Positions 14,102 to 17,570 of a stretch of 17,570 nt of DNA are shown piece by piece (position 1 is the stretch's first letter; each line of letters begins with the position of its first letter). The notes below the pieces were generated by a model. It was given only the letters and a program-made list of their open reading frames with translations, searched no databases and was not told the DNA's origin. This stretch comes from Anaerolineaceae bacterium UBA700. GTDB lineage: Bacteria > Chloroflexota > Anaerolineae > Anaerolineales > Anaerolineaceae. The DNA is taken from the NCBI GenBank assembly GCA_002298885.1, contig DBMK01000245.1, positions 1-17,570 on the forward strand. Direction: 5' to 3'. The translations under genes and the position numbers were made by a program.

Positions 14102-14656
14102 TCAATTTACGGCTTCTACTTCCAATTTCTCAGCCAAGGCCAGGTACTTCTCATGGATTCCCTCTCCGGTCTCTTCGTGCTCGATGCGCTCGAAGCCATC
14201 GGTGACATCCTCGTGCAGGTTGGCAGGGATCACCCGATCGGCCATGGGGAAGAGGATCATATTTTCTTTAAAAATATGCTGGCGTAAAAGGGCCGTGTAG
14301 CCGCGGGCATTGGCGAGTAGATCGGCGCGTGCAGACTGGTCACCGGCAACAAGCTGTTGGGCGGCCTGGCGCATGCCGCGGGTGTAGGCGCGGCCCGCCT
14401 CGTGCTCGGAAAGCATCACGGCGATGGGGCCGACTTCCTCAGAAAGGCCGTTCGCCGCCATAGCTTTGAACAGGACGCCTTCTTCTTTCATGTGATGGCA
14501 GCCATCGGCAAAACCCTTGATAAAATCGGCGGCATCGAGGAAGAATTGCGGGGGAATCTGTTCGCCGTTTTCCATTTTACCCACTGCCTGGTCCAGGGCA
14601 TCCAGAACACGCATGATGACGGTGTGCTCGTCCATTAATATTTGAGTGGCTTTCAT
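14102..14656 (-). CDS. Hemerythrin HHE-domain protein
   Basis: This 184-residue soluble four-helix protein has the expected di-iron ligands. These are His11 in DEHTVI, His54/His55 with Glu58/Glu59 in HHMKEEG, His85 in SEHEAGR, and His127 with Glu131 in HIFKENMILFP. Such proteins bind O2 or NO, or take part in repair of iron centres under oxidative or nitrosative stress. The role here is not determined. The start is placed at 14656 because AAGGAGATC lies just upstream. The open frame extends to 14722 but without a ribosome site. A C-terminal extension of about 40 residues follows the bundle. It appears monocistronic. Confidence 0.87.
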   Translation of the reverse strand: MKATQILMDEHTVIMRVLDALDQAVGKMENGEQIPPQFFLDAADFIKGFADGCHHMKEEGVLFKAMAANGLSEEVGPIAVMLSEHEAGRAYTRGMRQAAQQLVAGDQSARADLLANARGYTALLRQHIFKENMILFPMADRVIPANLHEDVTDGFERIEHEETGEGIHEKYLALAEKLEVEAVN

Positions 14657-14753
14657 ATTTGATCTCCTTTTCTGCGTTGAATCGATTATGGCACGAACGA
14701 GCCGGAATGTCTTTGCGGACAAGCAAACATGAAAGGCCCAAATACCAACCGGA

Positions 14754-14786
14754 AGACTTCCGAAGTCTGCAAGACTTCGGAAGTCT
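14754..14786. repeat. Tandem 15-bp palindromes (AGACTTC-N-GAAGTCT) twice
   Basis: AGACTTC-C-GAAGTCT (14754-14768) and AGACTTC-G-GAAGTCT (14772-14786) are each perfect 7-1-7 palindromes separated by GCA. Together they form a perfect larger inverted repeat. They lie in the 164-bp gap between the hemerythrin start and the stop of the next minus-strand gene. There is no T-tract, so a terminator is not obvious. They could be a dimeric regulator's double operator in front of the hemerythrin gene, or a dispersed palindromic repeat. Confidence 0.55.
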
Positions 14787-14820
14787 GGGGCCGGACAATC
14801 CTCAATTGAAGTTGAACGGT

Positions 14821-15195
14821 TTAAATAAATTTTTCTCGTTCCAGGCGGAAACGCTCGAAGCCGAGGCGGGTCAATTCGGCCAACTCGGCGGTCAATCCTT
14901 CGTCGACAGAAGTGAAGTTGAAACAGGATTTACCTTGCATCCGTTTTCTAAGAGCCGGGGAAATGCCTTCGAGCAGGTCCGGAAAGACGTACACCGGCAT
15001 GAGGTAATAACTGACGTAATTCTTTTTGATCTGGACCGAACCGAAAAAGAGGTTGCGTTTGAATTTGGGTGAATAGGGGCCGTCCAGATAATAAATTTCC
15101 GGCGTATCGGATGTAACCGTGAGGTCCGGCCCGAACTGCTTGAGGATGGACTTCAGGCGCTCAAAAACGGGTTGGAAGGCGGTGGATGGAGGCAT
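14821..15195 (-). CDS. Conserved small protein of unknown function (DUF1801-like fold)
   Basis: This 124-residue soluble protein has the motifs LFFGSVQIKKNYVSYYLMPVY and LRKRMQGKSCFNF, followed by a helical tail LTAELAELTRLGFERF. The same pattern occurs in small conserved proteins of many bacteria that are annotated as hypothetical or DUF1801-like, related to the YdhG/frataxin-like fold. No function can be assigned. The -10 box TATAAT lies 6 nt before the ATG, so the transcript should be leaderless; no ribosome site is present. The gene is divergent from the two-component operon, with 56 bp between start codons. Confidence 0.75.
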   Translation of the reverse strand: MPPSTAFQPVFERLKSILKQFGPDLTVTSDTPEIYYLDGPYSPKFKRNLFFGSVQIKKNYVSYYLMPVYVFPDLLEGISPALRKRMQGKSCFNFTSVDEGLTAELAELTRLGFERFRLEREKFI

Positions 15196-15201
15196 AGGGG
15201 C

Positions 15202-15207
15202 ATTATA
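15202..15207 (-). promoter_or_regulatory. Extended -10 promoter, leaderless, for the DUF1801-like gene
   Basis: On the minus strand, TGATATAAT gives a perfect TATAAT with an upstream TG (extended -10). It is followed by 6 nt and then the ATG at 15195, which would be +1. Confidence 0.5.
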
Positions 15208-15238
15208 TCAAATTCATGATGTCGTCATATTGGTATGC

Positions 15239-15244
15239 TACAAT
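15239..15244 (+). promoter_or_regulatory. Extended -10 promoter, leaderless, for the two-component operon
   Basis: TGCTACAAT provides a TACAAT -10 box with an upstream TG. Seven nt follow before the ATG at 15252, so the transcript would start at or 1 nt before the start codon. The 56-bp divergent region must hold both promoters. Confidence 0.5.
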
Positions 15245-15251
15245 CGTGAAG

Positions 15252-15938
15252 ATGAGATTGCTCTTGGTGGAGGACAACAAGCGGCTGAACGCTTCGCTGC
15301 GCCAGAGCCTGGTCGAGGACGGCTATGCAGTGGACGCGGCGTTTGACGGGCAGGAGGGCGAGGAATTGGCCTGCATGACGCCCTACGACGCCATCATCCT
15401 GGACATCATGCTGCCGGTGAAGGATGGGCTGGAGGTGTGCCGGGAGCTGCGGAACAAGCGGGTCAACACGCCGATTCTGATGCTGACGGCGCGGGATACG
15501 GTGGACGACCGCATCCAGGGGCTGGACAGCGGCGCCGACGATTACCTGATCAAGCCGTTTGCCACCGGCGAGCTGCGGGCGCGCCTGCGGGCCCTGCTGC
15601 GCCGGGAGGCGACGGAAAAGACCGGGCTGCTGACCGTGGGTGACCTGGTGCTCGACCCGGCCACGCACGGGGTGAAGCGCGACGGGCAGGAGATCAGCCT
15701 GACGGCCAAGGAATATGCCCTGCTGGAATATTTTATGCGCAACCCCGAGCGGCTGATCTCGCGCCAGATGGTGGAGGACCACGTCTGGGATTACGATTTC
15801 GTGAGCGGCTCGAACGTGGTAGACGTGTACATCCGGCGGCTGCGGCGTAAAATTGACGACCCGTTCGAGGTCAAATTGTTCGAGACCGTGCGCGGGGCGG
15901 GATACCGCATGCACCGACCGGTGGAAGCGCCGAAATGA
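15252..15938 (+). CDS. OmpR/PhoB-family response regulator
   Basis: This 228-residue protein has an N-terminal receiver domain (1-120) with the acidic pocket in LLLVEDN, the phosphoacceptor Asp51 in ILDIMLP, the conserved Thr in LMLTARD and Lys101 in LIKPF. The C-terminal winged helix (about 130-225) contains TAKEYALLEYFMRNPERLISRQ, VDVYIRRLRRKID and FETVRGAGYRM, typical of the OmpR/PhoB DNA-binding domain. It acts as a transcription factor activated by the kinase encoded next. The start at 15252 is preferred to 15216 because MRLLLVED is the natural beginning of the receiver fold. Its stop overlaps the kinase start. The target genes and signal are unknown. Confidence 0.92.
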   Translation: MRLLLVEDNKRLNASLRQSLVEDGYAVDAAFDGQEGEELACMTPYDAIILDIMLPVKDGLEVCRELRNKRVNTPILMLTARDTVDDRIQGLDSGADDYLIKPFATGELRARLRALLRREATEKTGLLTVGDLVLDPATHGVKRDGQEISLTAKEYALLEYFMRNPERLISRQMVEDHVWDYDFVSGSNVVDVYIRRLRRKIDDPFEVKLFETVRGAGYRMHRPVEAPK

Positions 15939-17491
15939 AGACGCCCTTGAAAGCGCGCTTCGAAACCGCCGGGCAAAATATCCAGCGCCTGACCCGCAGC
16001 GTGCGCTTCCGCCTGCTGGTGTGGTCGCTGGTAATTATTGCGGCGATCTTGGCGGGATTCAGCGCTTTCGTGTACACCCAGGAAACACGCGATATTTCGA
16101 TCGATTCGATGAACCGGGTACGGGGAATCGCCAGGCAGTTTTCGACGGCGCTGCACAGCACCTTCGTATTGAGCCATGCCGGAGAGCCCGGCGAATCCCC
16201 CGGAGACGGGATCCAGCTTGCCGTGCCGGCCGACAACAGTTTCCCAACCCTGCAAAGCTACGACGTGGGGGCAGTGCTGGATGCCAACCAAAAAGTGGTC
16301 CAAAAGGTCGGGCAAATCAGCGACGCCGACCTGGCCAGCCTGGCTGGAGCCTGGAAAGGGCCCAACGCAGATTTCACGCCCCAAAGCTTCGCCATTACGC
16401 TGCCAGCAGCCAACGGGCAGCCGGAAAAGCACGATTATTACTTCGTGGTGGCGCGCTTCCCAGACGAGCGGAACCCGGCTTCGGGGTACCTGGTAATCGG
16501 CAGCCCGGTGGACCCGGATGGACGCCTGCCGTCACTGGCGATCAACCTGGTGCTGGGCTCGCTTGCCATCCTGCTAATCACCGCCGCCGGCGGTTACTGG
16601 CTGGCGGGACGGGTGATGCGCCCGGTGCAGACCATCACCCACACGGCGCGGCAGATCAGCGAGACCGACCTGCGCCGGCGGCTGAACCTGGGCACCAAAG
16701 ACGAGCTGGGCGAGCTGGCGGATACCTTCGACCAGATGCTGGCGCGCCTCGAAGCGGCCTTCAACCGCCAGCGGCAGTTCACGGCGGACGCCAGCCACGA
16801 GCTACGCACCCCCCTGACGATCATCGAGCTGGAGACGGAACGCGCCCTCGAGCGCCCGCGCAACCCGGCGGAATACCAGCAAGCGTTGAGCATCATCCAG
16901 AACGAAAACGAATACATGGCCAGTCTGGTAAATGACCTGCTGACCCTGGCGCGCATGGATGCCGGCCAGGCGACCTTGAAACCCGAGAAGCTGGACCTGG
17001 GCGACGTGGCGCTGGAAGTGGCCGAGCGCCTGGCGCCCCTGGCTCAGCGCAGCGGGGTAGAGCTGAGCACGGGCGACCTGCCGGAAGTGCCTATCATGGG
17101 CGATCGGCGGCTGCTGGTGCAAATGCTGACCAACCTGGTGGGCAATGCCATCAAGTACGTGGAAGGCGAGCACAAGGCGGTGCGGATTGAAGCCGGCAGG
17201 CGCACGGATGGGCAAAAGCCGGCGGCCTGGGTGCAGGTGATCGACAACGGGCCGGGCATCGCCAGGGAGCACCTGCCGCACCTGTTCGACCGTTTTTACC
17301 GGGTAGACGCTTCGCGGACGCGCAAGGAAGAGGACGATTTGGCGCCGGAGCTAAAAAATTTGGCCGGCAGCGGCCTGGGGCTGGCTATTGTGCAGTGGAT
17401 CGCCCAGGCGCACGGGGGGAACGTGAGCGTGACGAGCGAAATTGGGAAAGGATCCGTTTTTCAAGTCGATTTGCCCGGCTTGAAAAATTAG
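15935..17491 (+). CDS. Sensor histidine kinase with HAMP domain
   Basis: This 518-residue inner-membrane kinase has one helix at about residues 26-48 and an extracytoplasmic sensor region of about 150 residues with no recognisable domain. A second helix lies at about 199-223, followed by HAMP, then HisKA with His288 in ADASHELRTPLT. The HATPase domain has the N box (NLVGNAIKYV), G1 (DNGPGI), F box (LFDRFYRVD) and G2 (GSGLGLAIV). All catalytic motifs are intact. A short acidic insert (KEEDDLAPELKN) lies between the F and G2 boxes. It is coupled to the response regulator by a 4-nt ATGA overlap. The ligand cannot be predicted. A palindromic repeat follows 30 bp after the stop. Confidence 0.92.
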   Translation: MKTPLKARFETAGQNIQRLTRSVRFRLLVWSLVIIAAILAGFSAFVYTQETRDISIDSMNRVRGIARQFSTALHSTFVLSHAGEPGESPGDGIQLAVPADNSFPTLQSYDVGAVLDANQKVVQKVGQISDADLASLAGAWKGPNADFTPQSFAITLPAANGQPEKHDYYFVVARFPDERNPASGYLVIGSPVDPDGRLPSLAINLVLGSLAILLITAAGGYWLAGRVMRPVQTITHTARQISETDLRRRLNLGTKDELGELADTFDQMLARLEAAFNRQRQFTADASHELRTPLTIIELETERALERPRNPAEYQQALSIIQNENEYMASLVNDLLTLARMDAGQATLKPEKLDLGDVALEVAERLAPLAQRSGVELSTGDLPEVPIMGDRRLLVQMLTNLVGNAIKYVEGEHKAVRIEAGRRTDGQKPAAWVQVIDNGPGIAREHLPHLFDRFYRVDASRTRKEEDDLAPELKNLAGSGLGLAIVQWIAQAHGGNVSVTSEIGKGSVFQVDLPGLKN

Positions 17492-17521
17492 TCAAGGCTA
17501 CTTGAATTTCCCATCCCCCAG

Positions 17522-17544
17522 CCCCCTTCCCAGAGGGAAGGGGG
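17522..17544. repeat. CCCCCTTCCC/GGGAAGGGGG palindromic repeat
   Basis: A perfect 10-bp inverted repeat around an AGA loop is preceded by the pyrimidine run CCCATCCCCCAG. No T-tract follows. It resembles the repeat at 4246-4298 and is of a type I recall as dispersed in Chloroflexota intergenic regions. It may still help end the two-component transcript. The remaining bases to the window end show no gene. Confidence 0.5.
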
Positions 17545-17570
17545 AGAATAACAAAGAAGATCGGGCGGTT

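Noticed and set aside
14754..14786. Possible CRISPR-like repeat pair
   Set aside because: Only two short palindromic units with a 3-bp gap; no spacer-length separation and no cas genes.
15871..16935. Other open frames across the histidine kinase gene on both strands
   Set aside because: Shadow frames with Arg/Pro/Gly-rich products; the kinase frame has all H, N, G1, F and G2 motifs.

Overview
The window is a bacterial chromosomal segment of roughly 60% GC with compact gene spacing. It carries 14 protein genes and no RNA genes, phage, transposase or CRISPR. The organism is most likely a member of the Chloroflexota (Anaerolineae-like). This is an inference from several weak cues: the gene mix, a secreted protein ending in an aromatic-x-P-x-I-x-K tail, pyrimidine-rich palindromic repeats, and promoters whose -10 box lies 6-7 nt before the ATG (leaderless transcripts).

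Left block (1-3690). A minus-strand pair encodes an Atg22/UMF1-type MFS transporter and a DinB-fold protein. It ends in a terminator hairpin that overlaps the last codons of the DinB gene. Divergent from it is a secreted PQQ-type sugar dehydrogenase (GSDH family). Both divergent promoters are visible.

Metal block (3700-9564, all plus strand). A Fur-family regulator that looks like Zur is preceded by a textbook pair of overlapping 7-1-7 Fur/Zur boxes on its own promoter. It is followed by a ZnuA-type zinc-binding lipoprotein with no ZnuB or ZnuC nearby. Next come a small His-rich membrane protein, an exported single-TM protein whose predicted mature N-terminus is histidine, and a large CopC-CopD-(YtkA-like)-cytochrome c fusion. 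The block closes with a beta-propeller lipoprotein. Together they read as a zinc/copper envelope homeostasis module. This is the most interesting part of the window, chiefly for the four-part fusion and the uncharacterised small proteins beside it.

Middle block (9580-11525). A convergent MFS efflux-type transporter has a perfect 18-bp hairpin between its promoter and its ribosome site. A MITE-like inverted-repeat element of about 115 bp follows, then a small four-helix membrane protein with a leaderless-type promoter.

Right block (11593-17570). A membrane-anchored GGDEF-EAL protein with both active-site motifs intact lies in visibly lower-GC DNA. A hemerythrin-domain protein is convergent with it. 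Then comes a conserved small protein of unknown function, divergent from an OmpR-type response regulator that is translationally coupled (ATGA overlap) to a sensor histidine kinase. The divergent pair is separated by only 56 bp, with both -10 boxes positioned for leaderless mRNAs. A palindromic repeat closes the window.
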